NCBI GenBank assembly: GCA_947460575.1
Contig: CANHIJ010000017.1
Coordinates: forward strand, 1-45,359
DNA from: Verrucomicrobiales bacterium
Lineage (GTDB): Bacteria > Verrucomicrobiota > Verrucomicrobiia > Verrucomicrobiales > V1-33
Direction of reading: 5' to 3'
DNA: 45,359 nt
Numbering within the stretch: the stretch's first letter is position 1; each line of letters opens with the position of its first letter. Positions 35,710 through 43,965 of the stretch are shown piece after piece. The notes under the pieces are model-generated. The model saw nothing but the letters and a program-made list of their open reading frames with translations. It searched no databases and had not been told where the DNA came from. The position numbers and the translations under genes were made by a program.

Positions 35710-36194
35710 CCTCGCGTCCCATCACTCCACTTTTCCGCTGGCTCGCCGCCCGCGCGGCGCCCCCAGCGGCGACCGGAGGACAATCCTACGCCACCACCAC
35801 TCCAGGAAATCATGCGGGTGAGTCCGCCTTTCTCGCCCTCGCCGTTTTCAGCCTCACGGCGACGGGGGCCATTCCCCTAACAGAGGGAATTACCCCCGCC
35901 ATGCTGCGCTGGCTAACTGTGGCCGGGCTGCTTTTTTTGCTACCCCATCTGGTCATGGGCCTGGTTTCCCTGCTGCTGCCCCGCATGGAACTAAACCCCG
36001 CCCGGCGAACCCAGGCCCAGGATTGGGGATGCCTTGCCGCAATGACGCTTTACGCGGGTGGGCACCGTTTTGCGGCTAGCGGGGAAAGTCTGGCCTGCCA
36101 GATATGGCTGGGATTCGTGCTGGGCAATTTGCCGTTCCTGCTATGGGAGTGTTATGACCGCGACCGAAAAACCCCGCCGAGCGCGACCTCTTGA
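35706..36194 (+). CDS. Unrecognised membrane protein
   Basis: A 162-residue protein of no family I recognise. The GTG at 35706 overlaps the acyltransferase stop (GTGA), the usual sign of coupling; an ATG at 35673 would add 11 mostly arginine-rich residues from the overlapping frame. Three hydrophobic segments are visible: ESAFLALAVFSLTATGAIPL, LRWLTVAGLLFLLPHLVMGLVSLLLP and ACQIWLGFVLGNLPFLLW. The latter two are convincing membrane helices. Position between acyltransferase and deacetylase suggests a role in lipid or glycan modification of the pigment. Confidence 0.6.
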   Translation: MTSRPITPLFRWLAARAAPPAATGGQSYATTTPGNHAGESAFLALAVFSLTATGAIPLTEGITPAMLRWLTVAGLLFLLPHLVMGLVSLLLPRMELNPARRTQAQDWGCLAAMTLYAGGHRFAASGESLACQIWLGFVLGNLPFLLWECYDRDRKTPPSATS

Positions 36195-36215
36195 TTCCCC
36201 TCGCGGCTTTTTCCT

Positions 36216-36971
36216 ATGAAAACTGTTCGTCAGACCTGGCTGCTCTTGACGTTGCTGCACCTCATTCCAGCCATCCTCTTTTGGAAGATGGGATTCCCTG
36301 CCGGATTTCTGACCTTGGCGGCAGTTCATTTAACCCTGCTCGGGTTTACCCTCTGCCCCCGCTCCACGCCCCTCCGTCCAACGCGGCGCTATTTTTCTGC
36401 CACGGGCCGGACCATCTGCCTGACCATCGATGACGGTCCCTGCGCGGACACCCCCGCCTTCCTGGCACTCCTTGCGGCCCACCGAGCCAAGGCCATCTTT
36501 TTCCTCATCGGCGAGCGCGCCGCGGCCCGACCGGACCTAGTCCGAGCCATTCTTGCGGCGGGCCACCAGATCGGAAACCATACCCACACCCATCCCGAAA
36601 AATGCTTCTGGGCCTATGGGCCTGCCGCCCAGCGCCGCGAAATTGAGACGTGTCAGGAAATCCTTGGCCAGTTCTCCGCCCGCCCACCCATTTGGTTCCG
36701 CGCCCCAGCCGGGTTTGGCAGTCCCTTCACCCATCCGCTCCTCAGGGAATCCCATCTCCACTGCCTCGGCTGGACGGCCCGGGCCTTCGACACCCGCCCA
36801 ACTCCGATTCCAGTTCTGCTAGCCCGGCTGCGCCCGGCTTTCCGGCCCGGAGCCATCCTGCTGGTCCATCAGGGCCACCCGGTTTCCCCCGCGCTGCTCA
36901 GAGCACTCCTATCTGAACTATCCAGCGAGGGATGGACTTGCGAGTTGCCGCCCCCTGCCGCCCCATATTGA
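36216..36971 (+). CDS. Polysaccharide deacetylase (NodB homology) with N-terminal membrane segments
   Basis: A 251-residue carbohydrate esterase 4-type protein. Two hydrophobic N-terminal helices (about 7-23 and 28-46) anchor it. NodB motifs are intact: TIDDGP at 70-75 (metal and base aspartates), the HxxxH zinc ligands H122 and H126 in NHTHTH, and RAPAGF at 162-167. LLVHQGHP near the C-terminus is motif 5. Normally such enzymes remove N-acetyl groups from GlcNAc. Within this cluster a sugar attached by the family 2 glycosyltransferase is a candidate substrate (inference). It converges with the methyltransferase gene with a three-base gap. Confidence 0.88.
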   Translation: MKTVRQTWLLLTLLHLIPAILFWKMGFPAGFLTLAAVHLTLLGFTLCPRSTPLRPTRRYFSATGRTICLTIDDGPCADTPAFLALLAAHRAKAIFFLIGERAAARPDLVRAILAAGHQIGNHTHTHPEKCFWAYGPAAQRREIETCQEILGQFSARPPIWFRAPAGFGSPFTHPLLRESHLHCLGWTARAFDTRPTPIPVLLARLRPAFRPGAILLVHQGHPVSPALLRALLSELSSEGWTCELPPPAAPY

Positions 36972-36974
36972 CCG

Positions 36975-37634
36975 TCACGCCCGCCGGAACACGGCTAGCC
37001 AATTGTTGAAGGGGGTGTGGCCATGGAGCGGTTGCAGGGTGCCGGTCAGGCCTGCGGCAGTCAGGGTGGCGGTCAAACTTTCCGCTGTCGGATAATGGAC
37101 CGGCAGGCCCTGCATCCAGCGAAGCCGGTTCGCCATGCCGTCGCACCACCGCGTCAACTGAAAGCGCCAGCCGGGACTGTCGAGGCCGCTGCGGATCACC
37201 AGCACCCCGTCCGGACGAATGCGGGAGGCCGCTGCCGAAAGGAGGCGAGCCTGCTCTTCCGAAGGGAAGTATTGCAAGATGTCGAGGATGGTCACGGAGC
37301 CCTGATGGGGCGGCAGACCCTCCCGGGCATCGCCATGGGAAAAGCTCAGGTTTTCGGCGGCGCTATTTTGCAGGACCTGTTGGGCGACATCGATTTTGCG
37401 GAAATCATAGTCCATGCCGTGGATCGGATGGAGAAAGCCCTGGGCCCGCAAATAAAAGCTGAGCACACCCATGCCGCAGCCGATGTCGAGCAGCGGGGCC
37501 GCCGTGCCCTCCAGGGCGCGCCGCACGGCCGGATAAAGAGGATCGCTGGCCACCTTTCCCGTGACATACCACCGCGCATGAGGTCCGGGAAAGGCGCGGG
37601 CAAAACGCCACAGAGAAAAGGCGGGCGGTTTCAT
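36975..37634 (-). CDS. Class I SAM-dependent methyltransferase
   Basis: A 219-residue methyltransferase. The ATG at 37634 overlaps the glycosyltransferase stop as ATGA; an in-frame start at 37685 would lie inside that gene. Motif I is LLDIGCGMG at 48-56, motif II region contains HGMDYD, and SVTILDILQYFP is the motif IV strand. GVLVIRSGLDSPGW follows. It has no membrane segments. Aryl polyenes are often methylated on the aryl ring or its hydroxyl, so this is a candidate ring or O-methyltransferase (inference). Confidence 0.85.
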   Translation of the reverse strand: MKPPAFSLWRFARAFPGPHARWYVTGKVASDPLYPAVRRALEGTAAPLLDIGCGMGVLSFYLRAQGFLHPIHGMDYDFRKIDVAQQVLQNSAAENLSFSHGDAREGLPPHQGSVTILDILQYFPSEEQARLLSAAASRIRPDGVLVIRSGLDSPGWRFQLTRWCDGMANRLRWMQGLPVHYPTAESLTATLTAAGLTGTLQPLHGHTPFNNWLAVFRRA

Positions 37635-38407
37635 GGCCTCACGCGGGATTGCCCCTTCCAGCGCCTCGCCAACAGCAGCGGCCAACGTACCAGTGCTCCC
37701 GGAAAATGGCGGAGAAACAAGGTGACCAACCTAGCATTGTCCCGCAGATAATGATAATGCGAGACCCCCCCCTCGGCCTTGCTGAGATAGCGGACGGGAG
37801 TGGGCACATTAATGATAGGGACCCCGCGCCAACACAGCAGGATACCGGCTTCGCATTCAAAGTCATACCGCCGCCCGAACCAGGTGGCTTCCATTACCGC
37901 TATGATGTCCGCTAGGGGAAACAAGCGCATCCCAAAGAGGGAGTCGCCAATGCCCCACCACGCCGTTTGGAAATCCACCCAAAAGTTAGCGACTTTCCGG
38001 CCCATCACCCGCTCTTTGGGCGCATTGGCGGGGAAGACCGGCTTGCCGAAAACCATCGCTTCTGGATGCCGGGCGGAACGCGCCATGTAGTTTGCGATCT
38101 GCCCCGCCGGGTGCTGGCCGTCGGCATCGAAGGAGAGCAGGTGGGTAAAACCGGCCTCGCGGGCGAGCCGGGCCCCAGTGAGCACCGCCGCCCCCTTTCC
38201 CCGGTTGGTGTCGTGTCGGATGATCCTCAGATCTGACTCCGCGGCCGCCAAGGCTTCCAATTGCGCCGTCGTTCCGTCATCGCTGCCATCAGTCACGACC
38301 CACACTGGCTGCCATGCCGCCAGGGCCTCGCGCACTGTTTCCAACACTTTGGGCCCAGTATTGTAAGTCGGGATAAACAACAGGTGGGTGGTGGAGGGGA
38401 CAGGCAC
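37631..38407 (-). CDS. Family 2 glycosyltransferase
   Basis: A 258-residue GT-A fold glycosyltransferase. DGSDDGT at 40-46 binds the nucleotide sugar and the DxD-type DADGQH is at 94-99. The segment NFWVDFQTAWWGIGDSLFGMRLF and YDFECEAGILLCWRG resemble dolichol-phosphate-mannose synthase-like and aryl-polyene-associated members. The start is a GTG at 38407: an in-frame TAA lies six codons upstream, so no earlier start is possible. The leader to the predicted promoter is only about seven bases. It is co-transcribed with the methyltransferase. Confidence 0.88.
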   Translation of the reverse strand: MPVPSTTHLLFIPTYNTGPKVLETVREALAAWQPVWVVTDGSDDGTTAQLEALAAAESDLRIIRHDTNRGKGAAVLTGARLAREAGFTHLLSFDADGQHPAGQIANYMARSARHPEAMVFGKPVFPANAPKERVMGRKVANFWVDFQTAWWGIGDSLFGMRLFPLADIIAVMEATWFGRRYDFECEAGILLCWRGVPIINVPTPVRYLSKAEGGVSHYHYLRDNARLVTLFLRHFPGALVRWPLLLARRWKGQSRVRP

Positions 38408-38421
38408 GGGACGGAGATTAT

Positions 38422-38450
38422 TTTATATCTAAATGAGTGGTTGGCGTCCC
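38422..38450 (-). promoter_or_regulatory. Possible promoter for the glycosyltransferase-methyltransferase pair
   Basis: On the minus strand TATAAAAT provides a -10 (TATAAA at 38427-38422), with GGGACG as a poor -35 at 17-base spacing (38450-38445). It lies in a conspicuously AT-rich patch between divergent genes. Predicted transcription would begin about seven bases before the GTG, so the message would be nearly leaderless. The plus-strand dehydratase gene begins 95 bases from the GTG. Confidence 0.35.
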
Positions 38451-38502
38451 CCGCAAGCGCAAGCGCCCTTGGCAGCAGCCGGTGCGACGCGTAGCAAGGA
38501 GG

Positions 38503-38937
38503 ATGACTGAGCCCGCCGCCCTCGCTGCCCTACCCCATGGACCGTCGTTCCGGTTTGTAGATGAACTAACTTCGCTGGAACTCGGCCAGCGCGCGGAAGG
38601 ACGCTATACCGTGCGCGGCGACGAAGCTTTTCTGGCCGGACACTTCCCGGGGAATCCGCTGGTGCCCGGGGTGATATTGATAGAAGCCCTCGCGCAACTC
38701 GGTGGGGTGGTGGCGCAGAGCGACCCCGGCATACCCTCCCTATCTGATTTGAAGCTCACGGCCGTGCGAGGAGCCAAAATCACCGGCAGCGCGGGACCGG
38801 GGGAAATCCTCACCATCCGCGCCGAAGTTGTCGGAAGAATGGGCGGACTGGTCCAGGTGCAAGGTGAGGTGCGCGCCGGAGCGCGCGTCCTCCTGATTTC
38901 TCAAATCACCCTGAGTGGCAACTCCGGAGATGGATAA
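38503..38937 (+). CDS. FabZ-like 3-hydroxyacyl-ACP dehydratase (hotdog fold)
   Basis: A 144-residue hotdog-fold protein. The catalytic histidine is H47 in LAGHFPGNPLVPG and the glutamate is E61 in ILIEALAQLGG, the FabZ/ApeP arrangement. It would dehydrate the beta-hydroxyacyl-ACP after each elongation round to give the conjugated polyene. AAGGAGG directly abuts the ATG at 38503, too close for normal use; a GTG at 38482 would place the start upstream, so the exact N-terminus is uncertain. It converges with the AMP-ligase gene, 39 bases apart. Only one dehydratase is in the window, whereas characterised aryl-polyene systems use two. Confidence 0.85.
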   Translation: MTEPAALAALPHGPSFRFVDELTSLELGQRAEGRYTVRGDEAFLAGHFPGNPLVPGVILIEALAQLGGVVAQSDPGIPSLSDLKLTAVRGAKITGSAGPGEILTIRAEVVGRMGGLVQVQGEVRAGARVLLISQITLSGNSGDG

Positions 38938-38976
38938 AACCACCTTGGCCCGGGGGGCCTTCATCGAGGTGAGATT

Positions 38977-40251
38977 TTATCCCCGGTGCCACCATTCCCG
39001 CCACCCGGCGCGGGAAATTTTTCCCCGCGCGTCGGGCTCCAGATCCGGGCACAAGCGCCACTGGCGGGGCTGCTCCATGGCTGGCAAAAGCCGGGCGCTG
39101 GCCTGCTGGATTTCGCTGATCCCGGTGCATTCTGACAAATTCAGGCAGACCGCGATCTCCTCCACCCGGGCCGGGTCAACGCTCGGAATCCCAAAGACCA
39201 CGCAGTGTCTAACTCCGGGCAGGGCCAGCAGTTTTTCCTCGATCAGGGAAGGTGACATTTTTCGGCCAGCCACGTTGATGGCTTCGCTGGCGCGGCCCTC
39301 CAGCCACACGGCTCCCGCCTCCAACCGGACCAAATCAGAGGTCTGGAACCGTCCCCTCTCGAGGTCCGGATCCGCATCCCCATACCCGATTCCAACCGCC
39401 GCACTCTGAACCGTGAGCCGACCGTTGGCGGCATCTATTGCCAAGCTGACGCCCTCCATCGCCGTGCCCGCCAGTCGGGCGTCCGGCCGGGGCACGCTAG
39501 TCCGATCGTAGGCGATGCCGCCGCACTCGCTGCTGCCGTAAAAGTTGTGCAACTTCACCCCGCAGGCCTGGTACAGCGCCCGTTCCAGTTCTAGCGGGAG
39601 CGGCGCTCCGGCAGAGATCGCCAGGCGGATGCGCTCGTCGATCACTCCGGCAGCGTGCCACGCCCGCCACATGGCCGGGACCGCCGCCAGAGTAAAAGCG
39701 GGCCCGCCTGAAAAGGTATTCCGCAGGACCTGGGGCAAGGGACTTTCCGCCAGAACCAAGGGGATACCGTGCAGCAGCAATGGCAGCACCAGATTGGAAA
39801 ACCCATAGGAGTGCGCCATTGAAATCACACAGATGTTAGGCCAATCCGGGCGCAGGCCCATGGTCCGCACGATGTGATCCGCATCCGCGGCCAACTGCGC
39901 GGCGCTAAACAGCACCTCGCGCGGCGTGCCCGTGGAGCCCGACGTGCGCTTCACATGGCAGGCGGAGTCCGGCCACGGGGCGGAGGAAAGGCGGGCCATA
40001 TTTCCGCCATCCAACGGCCGCAGCACCGCGTCATCCCGCCACGCCCGGAGCACTTCGAGGAGAAACGGCAGCCCCTGGCCGACCGCACAGACTTCGGTTC
40101 CAGCGGGAGGCCGGGCTTCCGCCGCAGCTTGCAACTCCGCAAACGTTAGAACTCGTCCTTCCGCCGCCAGATAGAGCGCCGGGCGGTCCGCGTGGGCACG
40201 CAGCACCTCCAACCATCGTTGCTGGAGTAGTTGACACCGTCCGCGTTCCAT
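38977..40251 (-). CDS. AMP-dependent acyl/aryl ligase
   Basis: A 424-residue ANL-family adenylating enzyme. Core motifs are TSGSTGTPREV (103-113), YGSSECGG, TSDLVRLEAGAVWLEGRA with the hinge in SEAINVAGRKMSP, and a C-terminal catalytic lysine in DARGKISRAG. It is shorter than typical ligases (500-550), mostly in the N-terminal subdomain, a feature seen in aryl-polyene ligases. The expected reaction is ATP-dependent activation of hydroxybenzoate from the chorismatase and transfer to ACP. It is divergent from the ketosynthase gene with 42 bases between starts, and an in-frame stop directly upstream fixes the ATG. Confidence 0.85.
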   Translation of the reverse strand: MERGRCQLLQQRWLEVLRAHADRPALYLAAEGRVLTFAELQAAAEARPPAGTEVCAVGQGLPFLLEVLRAWRDDAVLRPLDGGNMARLSSAPWPDSACHVKRTSGSTGTPREVLFSAAQLAADADHIVRTMGLRPDWPNICVISMAHSYGFSNLVLPLLLHGIPLVLAESPLPQVLRNTFSGGPAFTLAAVPAMWRAWHAAGVIDERIRLAISAGAPLPLELERALYQACGVKLHNFYGSSECGGIAYDRTSVPRPDARLAGTAMEGVSLAIDAANGRLTVQSAAVGIGYGDADPDLERGRFQTSDLVRLEAGAVWLEGRASEAINVAGRKMSPSLIEEKLLALPGVRHCVVFGIPSVDPARVEEIAVCLNLSECTGISEIQQASARLLPAMEQPRQWRLCPDLEPDARGKISRAGWREWWHRG

Positions 40252-40293
40252 CGCTTATGTATTCATAACATCCTCCCTCCCTGCAATCCCAGA

Positions 40294-41535
40294 ATGGCTT
40301 ATCAGTCCGCAACCTATACCCCCCGCCCACCGCAGCGCGTGGTGATCACCGGGGCCGGTATCCTCACTGCGCACGGGGCTGGCTGGCAGGCCAATGCCGC
40401 CGCCTTCCGGAGCGGACAGGTTTCCTTGCGGCGGATTACCCTGTTTGATGTCTCCCGCCAGCGCGTCACGATCGCCGGAGAAGTGCAACTTCCCGGCCTG
40501 CCCCCGCACCACCTCGGGCGACGCGACCTCCAGCGCATGGAGCGCGGCACCCATCTCCTGATCCACGCCGCCAAGGAAGCTCTCGCCTCCTCCGGCCTCC
40601 CCCTGACAGAATTTCCCGCCGTGCTGGGCACTTCGGCTGGCGGCATGACCTTGGGCGAAGCGCTCTACCGCCAAGCCCACGCCTCTCCGCCATCCGGGCG
40701 CGGCCAGGCCACCCGGGCCGTTTTTTACCAAGCCCAGCAACAGGCCGCCGTGATGCAACGGGCTCTCGGGATTACCGGACCGCTCACTGTCATTTCCAAT
40801 GCCTGCGCCTCGGGGGCCAATGCCATCGCCCACGCCGCCAGTCTGGTGCGGCGCGGAGATGCCCCCGCCGTCCTTGGCGGCGGTTACGATGCCCTCAGCC
40901 AACTGGTCTTCGCCGGATTTGATACCTTGAAGGCCCTCAGTCCCACCGTGGCCAGACCCTTCGATGCCCACCGCGATGGCCTCGCGCTGGGGGAAGGCGC
41001 TGGCGTCATGATGCTGGAAAACTTCGCGCATGCCCGGGCACGGGGGGCGACCATCCTCGCCGAAATCGTCGGCACCGGTGCCAGTACCGATCTGCACCAC
41101 CTCACCCAACCGCATCCGCAAGGCGATGCCGCCCTCGCCAGCATGACCGCCGCCTGTGCCATGGCCGGGCTTTCTCCTGACGAAATTGACTATGTCAATT
41201 CCCACGGCACCGGCACTCCCCTGAACGACGTCGCCGAAGCTCTCGCCATCCAGCGTTGGGCCGGAGCATCCGTGCGCCGCATTCGCGTCAGCAGCACCAA
41301 GGGCGGGACTGGACACCTGTTAGGTGGAGCCGGTGCCGTTGAGGCCATCATCTGCCTGATGGCCCTACGCGAGGGCTTTCTGCCGCCCTGTGTGAACGTG
41401 GAGGCCCCCGATCCCGCTTGCACCTTTGACCTCATCCGCGAACCCCGCGAGGCCACCCTCCGCACCGCCTTGACGAATTCGTTCGGCTTCGGCGGGAGCA
41501 ATGCCACGCTCCTCTTCCGCCAGCCTCCTGAATGA
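40294..41535 (+). CDS. Beta-ketoacyl-ACP synthase (elongating ketosynthase)
   Basis: A 413-residue FabF-type ketosynthase with an intact Cys-His-His triad: C171 in SNACASG, H304 in VNSHGTGTPLND and H341 in GGTGHLLGGAGAVE. PFDAHRDGLALGEGAG is the KAS II lid region. It would condense malonyl-ACP units onto the aryl starter, as ApeO does. The ATG at 40294 is used; the in-frame region from 40231 overlaps the divergent ligase gene. The start of the next gene follows four bases after the stop, so the pair is translated together and probably forms a heterodimer. Confidence 0.9.
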   Translation: MAYQSATYTPRPPQRVVITGAGILTAHGAGWQANAAAFRSGQVSLRRITLFDVSRQRVTIAGEVQLPGLPPHHLGRRDLQRMERGTHLLIHAAKEALASSGLPLTEFPAVLGTSAGGMTLGEALYRQAHASPPSGRGQATRAVFYQAQQQAAVMQRALGITGPLTVISNACASGANAIAHAASLVRRGDAPAVLGGGYDALSQLVFAGFDTLKALSPTVARPFDAHRDGLALGEGAGVMMLENFAHARARGATILAEIVGTGASTDLHHLTQPHPQGDAALASMTAACAMAGLSPDEIDYVNSHGTGTPLNDVAEALAIQRWAGASVRRIRVSSTKGGTGHLLGGAGAVEAIICLMALREGFLPPCVNVEAPDPACTFDLIREPREATLRTALTNSFGFGGSNATLLFRQPPE

Positions 41536-41539
41536 TTTC

Positions 41540-42568
41540 ATGAGCCTGGCCCCACGCATCACCATTGGCGGCATCGGCGCCGTTTCCGCCGCCGGCTGGG
41601 GAGTGCCGCCGTTGCTCGGGGCCCTGGACCAAGGTGCCCCGCTGCCACTGGATTACATTGCCCGGCCCGGCCCTGACACCATCCGAACCCTACCAGTGCG
41701 CCGCGTCCCCAAGCCGGTCAACCCTCCCGCCTTCCTCGCGCATGCCCGCCTCCGCCGCAGCAGTCCCATTTCCAAATTCGCGGCCGCGGCGGCTCTTGAA
41801 GCACTAGGAAACAACCCCGCTAAAGCCCACCGCACCGGCGTCATTTTCACCCTGCTCAATGGCTGCGTAAACTACAGTGGCCGCTTCTTCGGCGAGGTCC
41901 TTCGCGAACCCGCCACGGCCAGCCCCATCCTGTTCCCAGAAACTGTTTTCAACGCCCCAGCCAGCCATTTGGCTACAATGTTAGGGTTCAGCGCACCCGC
42001 CTTCACCCTGATCGGCGACAGTGCCCAGTTCATCACGGGCATCGAGCTAGCGGTGCAGTGGCTCCTGGATGATGTGGTGGACGCCTGTCTCGTGGTCGGC
42101 GCCGAGGAAGTCGATGCTCTCACCGCCGAGGCCCTGCATCTGCTCGCCCCGGGAGCGATCCTGACGGAAGGAGCCGCCGCGCTTTACCTCGAACGCAACG
42201 GGCCCGGCCCGGTCATCGAAGAAATTGCCGGCCCCATCCCCATCCAAGGCGCTCCCGGCCGCGCGGCCCGCGCGGCTGCCGCCCACCGCCTGCGGCAATC
42301 CTTAGCGCCCACCCTGCCCGGCACCCTCCTCATCGACGACGCCTCTGGTTGCTCCCGCAGCGACGCGCCAGGTCAGGCCGCCTGGCACGATTGGACCGGA
42401 CCCCGGCTGTCCCCGCACCGCCTGCTGGGCGAAGCCCCCGGCGCTTCCACCGCCGTCCGGTGCGTCCTCGCCGCCGAGTCCATCCAATCCGGCAGAGCCG
42501 CCCGCACCCTCGTCCCAGCCATCGGAGCCGACCAGCAAGCCAGTGCACTCGTGCTGGGCCGGGGTTGA
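41540..42568 (+). CDS. Degenerate ketosynthase, chain-length-factor-like
   Basis: A 342-residue thiolase-fold protein related to the upstream ketosynthase but without its triad. At the nucleophile position the sequence is GDSAQF (S161 in place of Cys). The first histidine motif reads LLIDDASGCSRSD where VNSHGTGTPLND is expected, and the last reads RLLGEAPG, Arg replacing His. Such loss is the hallmark of chain length factors, including ApeC of aryl-polyene systems. It probably pairs with the ketosynthase to set polyene length. A terminator-like hairpin follows 10 bases after the stop. Confidence 0.8.
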   Translation: MSLAPRITIGGIGAVSAAGWGVPPLLGALDQGAPLPLDYIARPGPDTIRTLPVRRVPKPVNPPAFLAHARLRRSSPISKFAAAAALEALGNNPAKAHRTGVIFTLLNGCVNYSGRFFGEVLREPATASPILFPETVFNAPASHLATMLGFSAPAFTLIGDSAQFITGIELAVQWLLDDVVDACLVVGAEEVDALTAEALHLLAPGAILTEGAAALYLERNGPGPVIEEIAGPIPIQGAPGRAARAAAAHRLRQSLAPTLPGTLLIDDASGCSRSDAPGQAAWHDWTGPRLSPHRLLGEAPGASTAVRCVLAAESIQSGRAARTLVPAIGADQQASALVLGRG

Positions 42569-42578
42569 CTAGCCGCCA

Positions 42579-42599
42579 GGGCGCACCGCCCCCATTTTT
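42579..42599 (+). terminator. Intrinsic terminator after the ketosynthase pair
   Basis: GGGCG (42579-42583), loop CAC, CGCCC (42587-42591), then CCATTTTTA: a short GC stem followed by five T residues. A further perfect hairpin, CCGCAT-GGCA-ATGCGG, is at 42632-42647 without a T-tract. The gap to the convergent halogenase-family gene otherwise holds nothing recognisable. Confidence 0.5.
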
Positions 42600-42708
42600 A
42601 AGCCTCGAACAGAGCGCGGTGAGAAGGCCTTCCGCATGGCAATGCGGCAAGCAGCCTACATTTTAGGGCAGCAAACCCGCAGCCCCTTCCAATTCCTTAG
42701 CCGCCCGC

Positions 42709-43965
42709 CTAACGAATAGCTAGTTCTTGTGGAGCCTTGACCTTGTGGATCAGCAGGCCGACCGCAGCTTTCAGCAACCAACGGCTTCGAATCGAGCGGG
42801 TCGAGGCCCCGGAAGTCAGACCCGCGATATGCTTGATGAGGATGCGGTCGATCGCGTGCTGCACCGGATTAGTCCGCTTTTGCCGCATCTGGTGACCGGC
42901 TTCATAGAGGGAAAAAAGCCGTCCATCGTAGAAATAGCCGATCAACTCATTCCAGGCCCCATACCACCGGCGCATCTCCTGGTCGTAGCTTTTCAGGAGA
43001 GTGCCCTTTTGCAAAGCCGCGTCGAGCTGGGCCGCCGACTCCATAGCCAGAAACAAACCGGACGAAAGCATGGGATCGACAAACCCGAAAGCATCCCCCA
43101 CGGCGGCCCAGCCTGGCCCGCTGGAACCGTCCGAGACCCATTGATAGTTGGTGTACGCGGCCACTGGGGAAACTCGCCGCGCACCCCGGGCGGCTTCCGC
43201 CATCAGAGGCTCGACTTGCAAGGCCTTTTCCAGCCGCTCCTCCGCCGTCCCGCCGAGCTGGCGAGCGCGCTCCTTGTTGATGACGATGCCGACGGAAAGT
43301 TTTCCAGGCAACGGAATGCGCCAACTCCAGCCTTGGTCCAGCCGGGCGATCAAAACCTGACCGGCCGGTTCCGGCATCGCAAAACCCTCGTAGTGCGCAA
43401 AGTAAGCCACATCGTCGCGCCCGCCCCGCCGCGCCCCAACCTGCAGCAGCCTGGCAAAAAGCCGAGACCGCCCGGTCGCATCTACTAGCAGGTCTGGCTG
43501 TTTGTTTTGTAGCGACGGTGCCTCGGCCAACGAAGCCTCGTCCAGGGCCAGTTGTCGGCCGGTGGCCGCTCCTGCTTTCACCACCCCGGCCCGACAGCTC
43601 ACAAAAACCGCCCCCAGCTCCTGGGCGCGGGCTTTCAGCAGTTCATCAAACTTCCTCCGGTCCACATTGTAGGCGTAGGTGGGCCAGGGGGCGATCGGTG
43701 CAAAATTGAAATGAATTGGCGTGGCCTCGCCGTGCAGAAAGGAAACCCCCGGCTTCCACTGACTGATAGCGGCGGTGCGCTCCTCAATCCCCAACCGCCG
43801 CAACAGCGGCACCACCGCGGGAATCAAGCTCTCCCCCACCAGCAGTTCCGGCCGCTTGCCATCATCAAACACCACGGTGCGCACCCCGCGCTGCGCCAAC
43901 AGGGCCGCCAGCGTACTGGCCGCAGGCCCCGCTCCCACGATGGCGACTGACTGCGGAGATTTCAT
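42709..43965 (-). CDS. FAD-dependent halogenase-family oxidoreductase (second)
   Basis: A 418-residue flavoprotein. VAIVGAGPAAS (8-17) is a canonical GxGxxA/G dinucleotide motif, GESLIP (44-49) matches halogenases, and W70-K71 in QWKPGVSFLHGE puts a lysine at the halogenase catalytic position. DQGWSWRIPLPG near 211 carries WxWRIP, and GDAFGFVDPMLSSGLFLAMES is the second FAD motif. It is about 100 residues shorter than the first copy and only distantly similar, so the two are not a recent duplication. The start overlaps the stop of the flippase-like gene as ATGA. It could halogenate or hydroxylate the aryl or polyene intermediate. Confidence 0.82.
   Translation of the reverse strand: MKSPQSVAIVGAGPAASTLAALLAQRGVRTVVFDDGKRPELLVGESLIPAVVPLLRRLGIEERTAAISQWKPGVSFLHGEATPIHFNFAPIAPWPTYAYNVDRRKFDELLKARAQELGAVFVSCRAGVVKAGAATGRQLALDEASLAEAPSLQNKQPDLLVDATGRSRLFARLLQVGARRGGRDDVAYFAHYEGFAMPEPAGQVLIARLDQGWSWRIPLPGKLSVGIVINKERARQLGGTAEERLEKALQVEPLMAEAARGARRVSPVAAYTNYQWVSDGSSGPGWAAVGDAFGFVDPMLSSGLFLAMESAAQLDAALQKGTLLKSYDQEMRRWYGAWNELIGYFYDGRLFSLYEAGHQMRQKRTNPVQHAIDRILIKHIAGLTSGASTRSIRSRWLLKAAVGLLIHKVKAPQELAIR

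Noticed and set aside
40255..41316. 353-residue frame opposite the ketosynthase
   Set aside because: Low-complexity shadow of a gene with an intact Cys-His-His triad.
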